A stretch of DNA of 64,000 nucleotides from Bradyrhizobium monzae (GTDB lineage Bacteria; Pseudomonadota; Alphaproteobacteria; Rhizobiales; Xanthobacteraceae), in NCBI RefSeq assembly GCF_021458635.1, contig NZ_JAIRDQ010000015.1, positions 101,436-165,435 on the forward strand, read 5' to 3'. This document shows positions 8,347 to 16,713 of the stretch, in pieces. Numbering within the stretch: the first letter of the stretch is position 1; every line of letters begins with the position of its first letter. The translations under genes were made by a program, and so were the position numbers. The notes under the pieces are model-generated. The model was given only the letters and a program-made list of their open reading frames with translations, ran no database searches and was not told the DNA's origin.

Positions 8347-9384
8347 TTACGGCTCGGCCGTCACCTGCCAGGTCCCGGCATCGATCGCGCTGACCGCGTA
8401 GCCCGCGACGTTGGCGTCGCTGAGCGCCTCGATGTTGAGCTCGACCGTGTCGGAGGAGCGCAGGCGATCGGGCAGGGTGCGGATCAGCTGTTGAAATTTG
8501 CGTGCCTCGTCCTGCGCCTCGGCGATGGTGACGGCCTTGAAGCGGAACCCGGTGCCGGCCGAGGTCTGGGCGAGACGGCCGACATCGGCCGTGATCACGG
8601 TTGCGATCTTGGGATAGCCGCCGGAGGTGCCACGATCCATCATCAGCGCGATCGGCGCGCCGTTGCCGGGCACCTGGATGCTGCCGTTGACCGTGCCGTC
8701 GGAGACGATGTTGTGGCCGTGAAGATGCTTGATGGCGGGGCCCTCGAGCCGATAGCCCATGCGGTCGGAAGTCGCCGAGATCTTCCACTCGCTGTCGAGG
8801 AACAGTGCCTTGTTGGCGTCGTCGAACTCGTCGTCCTGTGGTCCCAGCACGACGCGGATCGGACCGCTCGCGGGCTTCGGCAATTCAATCCGCAACTCCG
8901 GTGCACCGCTCGCGGCATCGACCGTGAATTCGTCACCAGTCTGAAGCGGGCGCGGGTAGGGGCTGCCGAGACCCGCGCGGGCATTGACCGCAAGGCTGCC
9001 GAACACCAACTCGCCCTTGATAGCGCCTTCGATCGCCAGATAGGTGAACGCACCGCCACGAGCAAAGCCCAGCGTCAGCGTCTCGCCGTCCTTCAGCGTG
9101 ACGGATGTGTCCATCGCCACCGGCCGCCCGGCGATGTCGGCATTGCGCGGCGCGCCCGCGATGGCGACGCGCACCGCGCCGTCCCTCGCCGTGAAGGTGG
9201 CGCCGAACGGACCGATCTCGACCACGGCCGCGAACGGCTCGTTGCCGACCAGCGTGTTCGCCGCCGCGAGCGCCAGCCGGTCCATCGCGCCGCTGACAGT
9301 CAGGCCATAGCGCTGCGCGCCGTGGCGACCGCCGTCCTGGACGGAGCTCGCAGGCCCGATGCTGGCGACGATAAGCCGGCTCAT
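8347..9384 (-). CDS. pxpC: 5-oxoprolinase subunit C (biotin-dependent carboxyltransferase/KipA family)
   Basis: Protein of 345 aa of the allophanate-hydrolase subunit 2 type. Evidence includes GPASSVQDGGRHGAQRYGL at residues 10-28, SGAMDRLALAAAN, and MDRGTSGGYPKIATV in the C-terminal half. With PxpB and PxpA it forms 5-oxoprolinase. Its ATG overlaps the pxpB stop (9381-9384). 28 bp separate it from pxpA. Confidence 0.92.
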   Translation of the reverse strand: MSRLIVASIGPASSVQDGGRHGAQRYGLTVSGAMDRLALAAANTLVGNEPFAAVVEIGPFGATFTARDGAVRVAIAGAPRNADIAGRPVAMDTSVTLKDGETLTLGFARGGAFTYLAIEGAIKGELVFGSLAVNARAGLGSPYPRPLQTGDEFTVDAASGAPELRIELPKPASGPIRVVLGPQDDEFDDANKALFLDSEWKISATSDRMGYRLEGPAIKHLHGHNIVSDGTVNGSIQVPGNGAPIALMMDRGTSGGYPKIATVITADVGRLAQTSAGTGFRFKAVTIAEAQDEARKFQQLIRTLPDRLRSSDTVELNIEALSDANVAGYAVSAIDAGTWQVTAEP

Positions 9385-10112
9385 GCGACCACTTGCTCGG
9401 CAATGATCTCGCCGGCTTCGGCGGCGCGGTCCTGCTCCACAAAGGTCTTGTGGTCGATGGCAAAAAACGTCACGCGGTCACCGGGTTCGGTGAGGAAGGT
9501 GGGATTTCGGTGGAGCTGATAAGTTCGCACCGGCGTGCGGCCAAGCAGGTGCCAGCCGCTCGGCGCGGCCAGGCACTGGATCCCGGCCTGGATGCCGCCG
9601 ATCGAGATCGTGCCGGCGGGCGTGAACAGCCGCGGGCTCTGCCGTCGCGACATGTGCAGCGATTTGTCGAGGCCGCTGAGATAGGACCAGCCCGGCGTGA
9701 AGCCGATCATGGCGACGCGATAGTCGCCGCCGGCGTGACGGGCGACGATATCGTCGGGCGTGGTGTTCAGTGCCTTCGCGACATCTTCGAGGTCGATGCC
9801 ATGCTCGCCGCCATAGGCGACGGGAATGCGCCAGCGCCGCGTCTTGGTCGACGGCGGCAGCGGCTGGCAGGAGATCGGGAGCAACTTTTCGCAGAGCGCG
9901 TCAAACCCGATCTTGCCGGGATCGTAATGCACCAGCAGCGAGCGGTAGGTCGGGATGGTCTCGGAGATGCCCTCGATTGGCGCGGCTGCAAGAGCCTTGT
10001 CGAGCGCGAGCACGCGCTCGTTTGCGGCGTCGTCGATCGTGCGGCTGAACTCGACCGTGACGGCGCTGTCGCCACTGGGCAGAAGGCGGGGCGGGGGGAG
10101 CGTCGCGGCCAT
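9381..10112 (-). CDS. pxpB: 5-oxoprolinase subunit B (KipI/allophanate hydrolase subunit 1 family)
   Basis: Protein of 243 aa. Signatures are LLPSGDSAVTVEF near the start, IPVAYGGEHGIDLEDVA mid-protein, IGFTPGWSYLSGLD, and the end segment ISIGGIQAGI then SGWHLLGRTPV. The start at 10112 (MAATLPPPR) gives normal family length; a longer frame to 10202 adds only arginine-rich, non-conserved sequence. First gene of the pxp operon, divergent from the RraA-like gene. Confidence 0.9.
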   Translation of the reverse strand: MAATLPPPRLLPSGDSAVTVEFSRTIDDAANERVLALDKALAAAPIEGISETIPTYRSLLVHYDPGKIGFDALCEKLLPISCQPLPPSTKTRRWRIPVAYGGEHGIDLEDVAKALNTTPDDIVARHAGGDYRVAMIGFTPGWSYLSGLDKSLHMSRRQSPRLFTPAGTISIGGIQAGIQCLAAPSGWHLLGRTPVRTYQLHRNPTFLTEPGDRVTFFAIDHKTFVEQDRAAEAGEIIAEQVVA

Positions 10113-10359
10113 GAGATGTCGAAATCGGGCCTTTGGAAAAGCGCGGGCTCGGCCTTGAGTTCCGCGTCCTCCTGCTTCGCGTAAATGCGCCCGCAAGTCC
10201 AATAAATTAATGCTGGGGGTGGCGATAAAGCCTTGTTATCGCGTCGCATAACAGCCCGGCTGGGCCGCGTTCTTGTCAGAGCTTTGGGCCTTGACGGCAA
10301 GCCCCCGGCTCGCAAGATGCGCGCGTTCTTTCCCGCCCATCCGGAGCTCGTCTGTTTCC

Positions 10360-11058
10360 ATGTCGCTGTCCCCCGAAGCCCGCAAGACCCTCGCCGGCAT
10401 CACCACTGCCACCATCACCACGGTCCTGCTGAAGAAGGGCCTGCGCAATGTGTGGATGCGCGGCGCGCGTCCGCTGCGCCCGGGCCTGCCGCGCCTGGTC
10501 GGACCGGCCTTCACGCTGCGCTTCGTGCCGGCGCGCGAGGATCTGGCGACGCCGGAATCCTGGTCGTCGCCGATCTCGACCCGCACCGCGATCGAGGCGA
10601 TGCCGGAAGGCTGCATCGCCGTGGTCGACGCCATGGGCATTACCGACGCCGGCATCTTCGGCGACATCCTCTGCGCCCGCATGATGAAGCGCGGCGTCAC
10701 CGCGCTCGTCACCGACGGCGTGGTGCGTGACGTCGAGGGCACGCTCGGCACCAACCTGCCGGTGTGGTGCGACGGCTATGCCGCGCCGCCGTCGGTCGCG
10801 GGCCTGACCTTCGTTGGCTGGGGCGAGCCGATCGGCTGCGGCGGCGTCGCCGTGTTCCCGAACGACATCGTGGTCGCCGACCAGGACGGCTGCGTGCTGA
10901 TCCCGCAGGCGATGCTCGAGCACGTGCTCAATGAGGGCGTCGAGCAGGAGCGGATGGAGGCCTGGATCGTCAACGAGGTGAACAACGGCGCTGCGTTGCC
11001 CGGCCTCTATCCCATGAATGCCGAGACCAAGGCGCGCTACGCCGCCAGCAAGAAGTAA
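10360..11058 (+). CDS. RraA-like / HMG aldolase family protein
   Basis: Protein of 232 aa of the RraA fold, whose non-RNase members are metal-dependent 4-hydroxy-4-methyl-2-oxoglutarate or related aldolases. The family core is present: FGDILCARMMKRGVTALVTDG then VRD around residues 105-130, and a C-terminal PNDIVVADQDGCVLIP. The ATG at 10360 is preferred; an upstream frame from 10273 lacks family similarity. It sits 17 bp before the cupin gene, so the pair probably forms a short catabolic operon. Substrate unknown. Confidence 0.82.
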   Translation: MSLSPEARKTLAGITTATITTVLLKKGLRNVWMRGARPLRPGLPRLVGPAFTLRFVPAREDLATPESWSSPISTRTAIEAMPEGCIAVVDAMGITDAGIFGDILCARMMKRGVTALVTDGVVRDVEGTLGTNLPVWCDGYAAPPSVAGLTFVGWGEPIGCGGVAVFPNDIVVADQDGCVLIPQAMLEHVLNEGVEQERMEAWIVNEVNNGAALPGLYPMNAETKARYAASKK

Positions 11059-11075
11059 CAGGAAACGAGGACCCC

Positions 11076-11480
11076 ATGGACATCACGCTCGCAGGCACGC
11101 GGCCGACCCGCCGCGCGCCCAAGGAACACTTTACCGGCACCGTGTTGCAGGATCCCATCAACATGGCGCCCGCACCGGCGCGGCTGAACGTCTCGCGCGT
11201 CTCGTTCGAGCCGGGCGCCCGGACCAACTGGCACCATCATCCGCTCGGGCAGACGCTCTACGTGATTTCAGGCGTCGGCCGCGTCCAGACCAAGGGCGGT
11301 GCGGTCAAGGAAATCCGTCCCGGCGACACCGTCTGGATCCCGCCGGGTGAAGTGCACTGGCACGGTGCCTCGCCGGGCAACAGCATGTGCCACATCGCCA
11401 TGCAGGAAGCGCTCGACGGCGTGTTCTCGACCTGGCTCGAGCCGGTGACAGAGGCCGAATATTCGGCGCCGCTCGGCTAA
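11076..11480 (+). CDS. Single-domain cupin protein (bacterial hydroxynitrile-lyase-like)
   Basis: Small cupin of 134 aa. Metal ligands of cupin motif 1 are seen in FEPGARTNWHHHPLGQTLYV and of motif 2 in PGEVHWHGASP. The order FEPGAR-HHHPLGQT-GDTVWIPPGEVHWHGA matches manganese cupins with hydroxynitrile-lyase activity, and many relatives are uncharacterised. A good ribosome site (GGAAACGAGGA) precedes the ATG. Probably co-transcribed with the RraA-like gene. Confidence 0.82.
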   Translation: MDITLAGTRPTRRAPKEHFTGTVLQDPINMAPAPARLNVSRVSFEPGARTNWHHHPLGQTLYVISGVGRVQTKGGAVKEIRPGDTVWIPPGEVHWHGASPGNSMCHIAMQEALDGVFSTWLEPVTEAEYSAPLG

Positions 11481-11490
11481 GGCAGGCCCC

Positions 11491-11847
11491 TTACATCCGC
11501 TCCGCAGTCCACGTTCCCGAGCACATGGCGCCACGCCATGTGCCGGAGCCTGAGGCGCCGCTGAGCCGGCCGGAGCCGACGGCGCTCTTGATGCCCGTGC
11601 TCAAGGTGACGTTGATGCTGCCCGCATCGGCGACGTGCCCTGACGCAGTCACTGCGGCGCTGCTCGCGGCGATGTGACCGTTGCTGATACCGATCGCGAC
11701 GGTTGAGCCGTTGCCGCAGGTCTGGCTCGACGAGGAGATGCGCACGTTCCATGTGCCGTCGAATGTCGAGCCCGCAGCATCCGCATGCGCGAGCGGGAAA
11801 GCGATGGCGATAATCGTAGCAAAAAGACCTTTGCGAAAGCCGTTCAT
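11491..11847 (-). CDS. Secreted small protein, unknown
   Basis: Protein of 118 aa with a signal peptide (MNGFRKGLFATIIAIAFPL, cleavage near ADA) and a Ser/Gly/Thr-rich beta-type body. One pair of cysteines (QTCGNGS and AMCSGTW) could form a disulfide in the periplasm. The start at 11847 is chosen at the signal peptide; the longer frame is not plausible. Converges on the cupin gene 10 bp away. No named family recognised. Confidence 0.65.
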   Translation of the reverse strand: MNGFRKGLFATIIAIAFPLAHADAAGSTFDGTWNVRISSSSQTCGNGSTVAIGISNGHIAASSAAVTASGHVADAGSINVTLSTGIKSAVGSGRLSGASGSGTWRGAMCSGTWTAERM

Positions 11848-11965
11848 GACACGCCCCTGTGGTTGACTGTGCGGGGATCGTGTCACGGGCGCGGAACCGG
11901 CGATGTGAGAGCTGTCACGCGCGCCGGGTTCTCGTGAGGTGGGGCACATCGCAACGACACCGCAG

Positions 11966-11997
11966 GCAAAAGCAAAGGGGCCCGGATCACGGGCCCC
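11966..11997 (-). terminator. Rho-independent terminator of the DUF2147 gene
   Basis: Perfect 8 bp stem GGGGCCCG/CGGGCCCC with a five-base loop (11977-11997). On the minus strand it is followed by TTTGCTTTT, and it lies 31 bp past the stop of the 12028-12930 gene. Confidence 0.75.
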
Positions 11998-12027
11998 CTG
12001 TCTCTCTCGAAAATTGCGGACGGGACC

Positions 12028-12930
12028 CTAGTTCACGCGCGTCCAGGTCTGGCCGCCGCAGAACATGCCGCCGAAGGCGCAGCCTTGCACGCGCAGGCGG
12101 TCGCCGCTCTTGAGTGAAATCGTGGAATCGTAGGTCGAGCCAGTATTGGGATCGAGGATGCGGCCGGACCATTTCTGGTCTTTGGCGGGCTTCATGTTGA
12201 TCAAGACCTGCTCGCCATTCTGGTTCGATTTGCTGTCGACCGAATAGCCGCAAAGGTTATTGCCGCACTGCTCGATGCGGACCTTGCCTTCCTTTTCCTC
12301 GGTAAGCCAGATGCCAAGCGGTGAATTGGGATCGCGCGCCGGCGCAACGACGGGGGCCGCCGGGGCGACGGCTGCGGATTGAACGGGAGCGGGGGCAGTT
12401 GTCGGAGCCGCAGCAGGTGGCGGCTCCGGTGGTGCGGCAGCCACGGTAGGAGCAGGCGGCGGAGGCGCCGCAGGTGGTACCGGCGGTGCCGCAGCCGCCG
12501 TCGGGGCCGCGTTTGGAGCCGGTTGAGGCGGCGGCACCATCAGATCTTCGGCGGGAGCGGTGCTGGCGGTCGCTGCCGGAGGCGGCGCGGGTGGAGGCGG
12601 TGGAGCCGGAGGCTGTGCTGCGGCTGCGGGGGCAGGCGCCGCAGGCGCTTGCTGTGCCGCGAGCGGCGCCGCAACAGGAGCGGGTGCCGCCGCTGCCGGC
12701 GTTTGTGGATCGACCTTGGCCTGTTGCGGGGTCTGCTGGCCCGGGGGCGTCTCGTTCTTCTTGGCCTTCTTGGCCTTGCCTTGACCGGTGTTGTCGTAGA
12801 CGCCGGGAATCTGCACGGTGCCGCGGTCCGGATCGATGCGGATGGTGCGCCCGCCGTACTCGAAGGTGTACTGCGCTTGCGCTGCGGTGCTCGCCAAAAG
12901 GAATGCGGCCGTGGCCAACAACTTCCTCAT
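12028..12930 (-). CDS. Secreted DUF2147 protein with long Pro/Ala-rich linker
   Basis: Exported protein of about 300 aa. It has a signal peptide (RKLLATAAFLLASTAAQAQ), a short conserved segment (YEYGGR-like FEYGGRTIRIDPDRG), a Lys-rich patch (KAKKAKKNE), roughly 130 residues of Pro/Ala/Val low complexity, and a C-terminal DUF2147 domain (GIWLTEEKEGKVRIEQCG to GGQTWTRVN) with cysteines in CGNNLCG and FCGG. The start at 12930 fits GGGAG six bases upstream; an ATG two codons earlier is also possible. The linker suggests spanning of the periplasm or peptidoglycan (inference). Confidence 0.75.
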   Translation of the reverse strand: MRKLLATAAFLLASTAAQAQYTFEYGGRTIRIDPDRGTVQIPGVYDNTGQGKAKKAKKNETPPGQQTPQQAKVDPQTPAAAAPAPVAAPLAAQQAPAAPAPAAAAQPPAPPPPPAPPPAATASTAPAEDLMVPPPQPAPNAAPTAAAAPPVPPAAPPPPAPTVAAAPPEPPPAAAPTTAPAPVQSAAVAPAAPVVAPARDPNSPLGIWLTEEKEGKVRIEQCGNNLCGYSVDSKSNQNGEQVLINMKPAKDQKWSGRILDPNTGSTYDSTISLKSGDRLRVQGCAFGGMFCGGQTWTRVN

Positions 12931-13101
12931 TTCCATCTCCCGAACAGGTGGTCCCCGTACCGACGCTTACGCCCCGGTTCGATCGCGAAAAGTGATCTAG
13001 ATCACTGTTTCTCGGTATGAGTCGCCTTCTGGCGGTTCCGGGTTCAATAGATCCGGAGCCAGCCCAAAGTTTGACCGGGGCAAGCGACAACGGGACGCGG
13101 G

Positions 13102-13896
13102 TCAATCGAACCAGGCGGCGTAGATCTTTTTGTAACTGCCGTCTTCCATCGAGATGTGCAGCCACTGGTCGACGAAAGCCTTCAACGCCATGTCACGCTG
13201 GAGCCAGTAGGCCTTCTCCGAGAAGTCGAATGGTTTTTCGGGATGTACTGCGCAGAGCACGCCCGAATGCTGCTTCTGCTGATAGCGTGTCTCGGAGGCG
13301 TCCGTCATCATCAGGTCGGCATTGCCCCTCGCGATCTCGTCGAAGATCGCGGTATTGTCGGGGAAGACGGTGATGTCGGCGTCCTTGACATTGGCGCGCG
13401 CGAAACGCTCATTGGTCCCGCCGGGATTGACGATGACGCGGGTGCCTTTCTTGTCGATATCGGAAATGCTCTGGTACTTGCCGACATCGGCGCAGCGCGC
13501 GATCGGCGTCTTGCCCTCGCGCATGATCGGCATTGTGAAGTAGCCCTTCTTCTGGCGGTCGAGTGTGACCGAGACGCCGCCCATCGCGATGTCGAACTGG
13601 TCGGCCTCGAAATCCTTCATCAGCTTGGGCCAGGCCGTGGCGACGTACTCGACCTTGACGCCGAGCGCCTTGCCCAGCGCCTCGGCCATGTCGACGTCGA
13701 ACCCGGAGAACTGCTGGGTGGCCTTGTCGAGATAGGTGAAGGGCTTGTAGTCGCCGGTCATGCCGACGCGCAACGTGCCGCGCTTGATGATCTCGTCGAG
13801 TCGCGAGGGCGCTGGCTGCTGCGCCTGCGCCGAGAGGTTTGCCAGCAACATCACGGCCAAAGCCGCAAGGATTCGAATGCTTATTCGAACGGTCAT
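13102..13896 (-). CDS. Periplasmic cyclohexadienyl dehydratase (PheC)-like / amino-acid-type binding protein
   Basis: Protein of about 264 aa with a signal peptide (ILAALAVMLLANLSAQAQ) and one SBP_bac_3 domain. It follows PheC closely in order: RLDEIIKRGTLRVGMTGDY, FSGFDVDMAEALGKALGVKV, DIAMGGVSVTLDRQKKGYF, VIVNPGGTNERFARANV, LMMTDASETRYQQ, CAVHPEKPF. PheC makes phenylpyruvate or phenylalanine from prephenate or arogenate in the periplasm. No ABC permease is adjacent, which favours the enzyme over a transporter component. The start codon is uncertain among three close ATGs (13896-13917). Confidence 0.72.
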   Translation of the reverse strand: MTVRISIRILAALAVMLLANLSAQAQQPAPSRLDEIIKRGTLRVGMTGDYKPFTYLDKATQQFSGFDVDMAEALGKALGVKVEYVATAWPKLMKDFEADQFDIAMGGVSVTLDRQKKGYFTMPIMREGKTPIARCADVGKYQSISDIDKKGTRVIVNPGGTNERFARANVKDADITVFPDNTAIFDEIARGNADLMMTDASETRYQQKQHSGVLCAVHPEKPFDFSEKAYWLQRDMALKAFVDQWLHISMEDGSYKKIYAAWFD

Positions 13897-13996
13897 CTCT
13901 TTTCCATCCATGCCCAAGCTGTCATTGTGCAGTCTTGAACGTGGATTTAGACCAGATGCCAGTTTCTGGCGAGACGGAATTGAAGGGAATCTCGAA

Positions 13997-14506
13997 GTGA
14001 CGATCTCGATGTACGAGGCCTCGGTCGGCCTGTTCGTGCCTTACCTGCGCAATCTGTCCGTGCTGCTCGACAAGGGCGTTGCCTATGCCGAGACCCGCAA
14101 GTTCAATCCGGCGGTCCTGCTCGGCATGCGGATGGCACCGAACATGTACGATCTGGCACAGCAGATCGGCGAGGCCTGCCGCCACGCCACCGTCGCTCCG
14201 GCCTTGCTGGCGCAATGCGAACCGGTCGCGCTGCCGCCGCTGGAGCACGACATGGCCGGGCTTCAGGCGCGGATCGCCACCTCAATCGAATTCATTGAAA
14301 GCCTGCCGCGCGCCGAGATCGATGCCGCCGCGGAGCTGAAGGTCTTCTTCCGACTGAAGAATGGGACCGAGCTGCCCTTTACCGGGCGGACGCTGCTGCT
14401 CACCAACAGCGTCCCGCAATTCTTCTTTCACGTCACGACGGCCTACGATCTCTTGCGGCACGCAGGCGTCGAGCTTGTGAAGAAGGATTATCTTGGAAGG
14501 AAGTGA
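13997..14506 (+). CDS. DUF1993 family protein
   Basis: Cytoplasmic helical protein of 169 aa of the DUF1993 family (related to the DinB-like four-helix fold). Characteristic parts are MYEASVGLFVPYLRNLSVLLDKG, FNPAVLLGMRMAPNMYDLAQQ and PQFFFHVTTAYDLLRHAGV near the end. A GTG start at 13997 is chosen: AAGGGA lies eight bases upstream and it restores the four residues that precede MYEAS in the family. Followed closely by a GNAT gene. Function unknown. Confidence 0.78.
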   Translation: MTISMYEASVGLFVPYLRNLSVLLDKGVAYAETRKFNPAVLLGMRMAPNMYDLAQQIGEACRHATVAPALLAQCEPVALPPLEHDMAGLQARIATSIEFIESLPRAEIDAAAELKVFFRLKNGTELPFTGRTLLLTNSVPQFFFHVTTAYDLLRHAGVELVKKDYLGRK

Positions 14507-14511
14507 GCGGC

Positions 14512-15015
14512 ATGCAGATCAGAGACGAACGGGTCGAGGATGGCGTCGCCATCAGCCGGATCACGACGGCAGCATTCGCAATGGCGCCCCACAGCAGCGG
14601 GACTGAATCCCGCATCATCGAGGCGCTACGCCAAGCTGGCGCACTGACCGTCTCGCTGGTGGCGACATCCGACGAGGGAAGTATTGTCGGGCACGTCGCC
14701 TTCTCGCCGGTCCGGATCGATCAGGATACTGCTCATTGGTATGGCCTCGGACCCGTCTCGGTTGCGCCGCAGATGCAACGACAGGGAATCGGCCGCTCGC
14801 TGATCCGCGAGGGATTAGCGCGGCTTGCGGCGCGAGATGCCGATGGCTGCGTCGTGTTCGGCGATCCCGCCTATTATGGCCGCTTCGGCTTTGTCAGTGA
14901 TCCTCTGTTGACCTATGGAGGCGAGCCAAGCATGTACTTCCAGCGGCTTGTCCTGAGGGGTGAGCCGCCGAAGGGGAACGTAAGCTACCACACGGCTTTC
15001 TCCGTGCGAGCATGA
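14512..15015 (+). CDS. GNAT family N-acetyltransferase (YhbS-like)
   Basis: Acetyl-CoA dependent acyltransferase of 167 aa. The GNAT core is seen: VGHVAFSPV strand, LGPVSVAPQMQRQGIGRSLI with the Q/RxxGxG/A acetyl-CoA loop, and the YhbS-type VVFGDPAYYGRFGF. The ATG at 14512 has GGAAGGAAG upstream; a GTG at 14503 is an alternative. Co-directional with the DUF1993 gene. Substrate unknown. Confidence 0.82.
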   Translation: MQIRDERVEDGVAISRITTAAFAMAPHSSGTESRIIEALRQAGALTVSLVATSDEGSIVGHVAFSPVRIDQDTAHWYGLGPVSVAPQMQRQGIGRSLIREGLARLAARDADGCVVFGDPAYYGRFGFVSDPLLTYGGEPSMYFQRLVLRGEPPKGNVSYHTAFSVRA

Positions 15016-15022
15016 GAGCTAA

Positions 15023-15508
15023 CTAGGCTTCGCCCTTGCGCTCGTAGTCGGCGAGCGAGCTGCGGCCGGCGATCTCGCTGCGCAGCAGCTCGAAGCGCCG
15101 ATGCGCCTCGTTCTCGTGTTCGTCGACGAAATGCACGGCGGCCTCGCTCGTCATCGGGCCGCTGACCACCGGGGCGGATTGCTCGCCGATGGTCTCGTGC
15201 ACGTAGTATTGGCCGTCGTCGCCGCGATGGACGGTCCATTTCAGACGGATCGCCACCATCGGCCCGGGACCGACCTTGCTGTAGCCATCGGCGTCGGTGT
15301 GGTCCGGCACCAGCGGTTGCTCCTCGACCACCGGATGTTCGTCGGAGGCATGATGCTCGTCGGAGGTATGATGCTCGTCTGCGACCGCGTATTCATCGAC
15401 AGCCACCGCTTCCGTCTCGGTGTCGCGGATGACGAGAACGGGTTCGGGGTGCTCCAAAATGCTGGCGATGGTCGCCAGCGCGTGGTCGGTCGGGTCGATT
15501 TCTGACAA
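15023..15508 (-). CDS. Acidic, His-rich hypothetical protein with tandem SDEHH repeats
   Basis: Protein of 161 aa, strongly acidic, no membrane segment. The N-terminal third reads through a tandem repeat (ADEHHTSDEHHASDEHP) encoded by 18 bp units. The C-terminal part is more ordered (VAIRLKWTVHRGDDGQYYVHE). The initiation codon is a TTG at 15508, supported by GGAGGA about eight bases upstream; the nearby ATG belongs to another frame. Clustered His/Asp/Glu could bind metal (inference). No family recognised. Confidence 0.6.
   Translation of the reverse strand: MSEIDPTDHALATIASILEHPEPVLVIRDTETEAVAVDEYAVADEHHTSDEHHASDEHPVVEEQPLVPDHTDADGYSKVGPGPMVAIRLKWTVHRGDDGQYYVHETIGEQSAPVVSGPMTSEAAVHFVDEHENEAHRRFELLRSEIAGRSSLADYERKGEA
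15337..15372. repeat. Two 18 bp tandem units inside the acidic protein gene
   Basis: Units 15337-15354 and 15355-15372 differ at a few bases only, and a third partial unit begins at 15373. They encode the DEHHxS repeat. Length variation by slippage is possible. Confidence 0.8.
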
Positions 15509-15638
15509 GGGTCCATCCTCCAGCTCGACGCGGCCGGCAAGTCTGTCCCACTGCCGCCGCGGCCGGATACATTACGCGGGTTTGATTAAGGCTGAGTTGG
15601 GGCCCGATCTGCACCAAAATGGGACGCATTCTGGCCGT

Positions 15639-15677
15639 CCGAAGGCGGGCGCGACTGGCCGGCCGCCTTCGGTTTTT
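15639..15677. terminator. Terminator-like hairpin after the D-2-hydroxyacid dehydrogenase gene
   Basis: Perfect 10 bp stem CCGAAGGCGG/CCGCCTTCGG around a 14-base loop. It is followed by five T on the plus strand and abuts the dehydrogenase stop codon. The T run points to the plus strand, while the placement suits the minus-strand gene. Confidence 0.55.
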
Positions 15678-16666
15678 CAGCCCAGCACATCCTGATTGAT
15701 GATGTTCTGCCGAATCGGATCGCCGTCCAGCACACTCAGGATGTTGCGCGCGGTCTGCTCGCTCATGCGGCTCACTGCCTCGACGGTGACGCCGGCCACA
15801 TGCGGGGCCATGATGACGTTGGGCAGTGCGAACAGCGCATTGCTGACCGGCGGCGGTTCGACTTCGAACACGTCGATGCCGGCGCCGGCGAGCTTGCCGG
15901 AGACCAGCGCGTCGTACAGCGCGGCCTCCTTCACGATGCCGCCGCGCGCGGTGTTGATGAGATAGGACTTTGGCTTCATCCGGCCGATCCGCGCCGCATC
16001 GAACAGGCCGACCGTTTCCGGCGTCTTCGGGCAGTGGATGGTGACGAAGTCGGCGTTGGGCAGCGCCGCGTCGAGATCGGCGACCGGCTCGCAGCCGGCA
16101 GCCTTGATGTCGGCAGCGGGCTTGTAGGGATCATAGACCTGCACCTTCATTTCCATCGCCTGGCAGCGCTTGGCGGTGCGGGTGCCGATGCGGCCGAAGC
16201 CGATGACCAGCACGGTCTTGCCGTAGAGATCGAACGGCAGCATGCCGAGGCGGTTGGCCCATTGGCCGTCCTTGACGCAAGCGTGCATTTCATTCGCGCG
16301 TTTTGCCAGAGTCAGCATCATGAACAGCGCCTGCTCGGCGACCGAGGGCGAATTCGCGCTGCCCGCGACCATCAGCGGCACCTTGCGGCGGGAGAGGGCG
16401 GATACGTCGACGGCGTCGTAGCCGACGCCGATGCGGGTCACTACTTTCATGTCCTTGGACGCTTCCAGCTCGGTCTCGCCGAATGCGGTTGCCCCCAGCG
16501 CCACGCCGTGAACCGGCGCATGGCCCTTCAGCAGGGCCTCGAAATCCTTGGCCGAGATCAGGTTGGGAAACTCGACGAGCTCGATATCGTCCCGCTGGGT
16601 GAGGAGGGCGCGTGCCCCTTGCGACAAAGTCTGTGTAACGAAAATCTTCTTCTTGTTGGTCGCCAT
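15677..16666 (-). CDS. D-2-hydroxyacid dehydrogenase (3-PGDH-like)
   Basis: NAD-dependent enzyme of 329 aa. The Rossmann motif GFGRIG is at 156-161 with D179 (VYDPY) suggesting NAD preference. Catalytic elements are the Arg in NTARGGIV, an acidic residue in the FEVEPP segment, and the His of APHVAGVT. The substrate-side loop is VVTRIGVGYDAVDV. The start at 16666 (MATNKKK) excludes a 17-residue upstream extension. It lies 47 bp downstream of the sugar ABC ATPase in the same direction, so it may oxidise or reduce a 2-hydroxy/2-keto sugar acid that the transporter brings in (inference). Confidence 0.85.
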   Translation of the reverse strand: MATNKKKIFVTQTLSQGARALLTQRDDIELVEFPNLISAKDFEALLKGHAPVHGVALGATAFGETELEASKDMKVVTRIGVGYDAVDVSALSRRKVPLMVAGSANSPSVAEQALFMMLTLAKRANEMHACVKDGQWANRLGMLPFDLYGKTVLVIGFGRIGTRTAKRCQAMEMKVQVYDPYKPAADIKAAGCEPVADLDAALPNADFVTIHCPKTPETVGLFDAARIGRMKPKSYLINTARGGIVKEAALYDALVSGKLAGAGIDVFEVEPPPVSNALFALPNVIMAPHVAGVTVEAVSRMSEQTARNILSVLDGDPIRQNIINQDVLG

Positions 16667-16713
16667 CGCTCCCTGCCTGCTAGCGTTTCTTAACCCGTTT
16701 TCTTGGGCCGGCG

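Noticed and set aside
12397..12960. Very GC-rich plus-strand frames opposite the DUF2147 gene
   Set aside because: They are the antisense of the Pro/Ala-rich linker and read as Arg/Gly/Cys low complexity.
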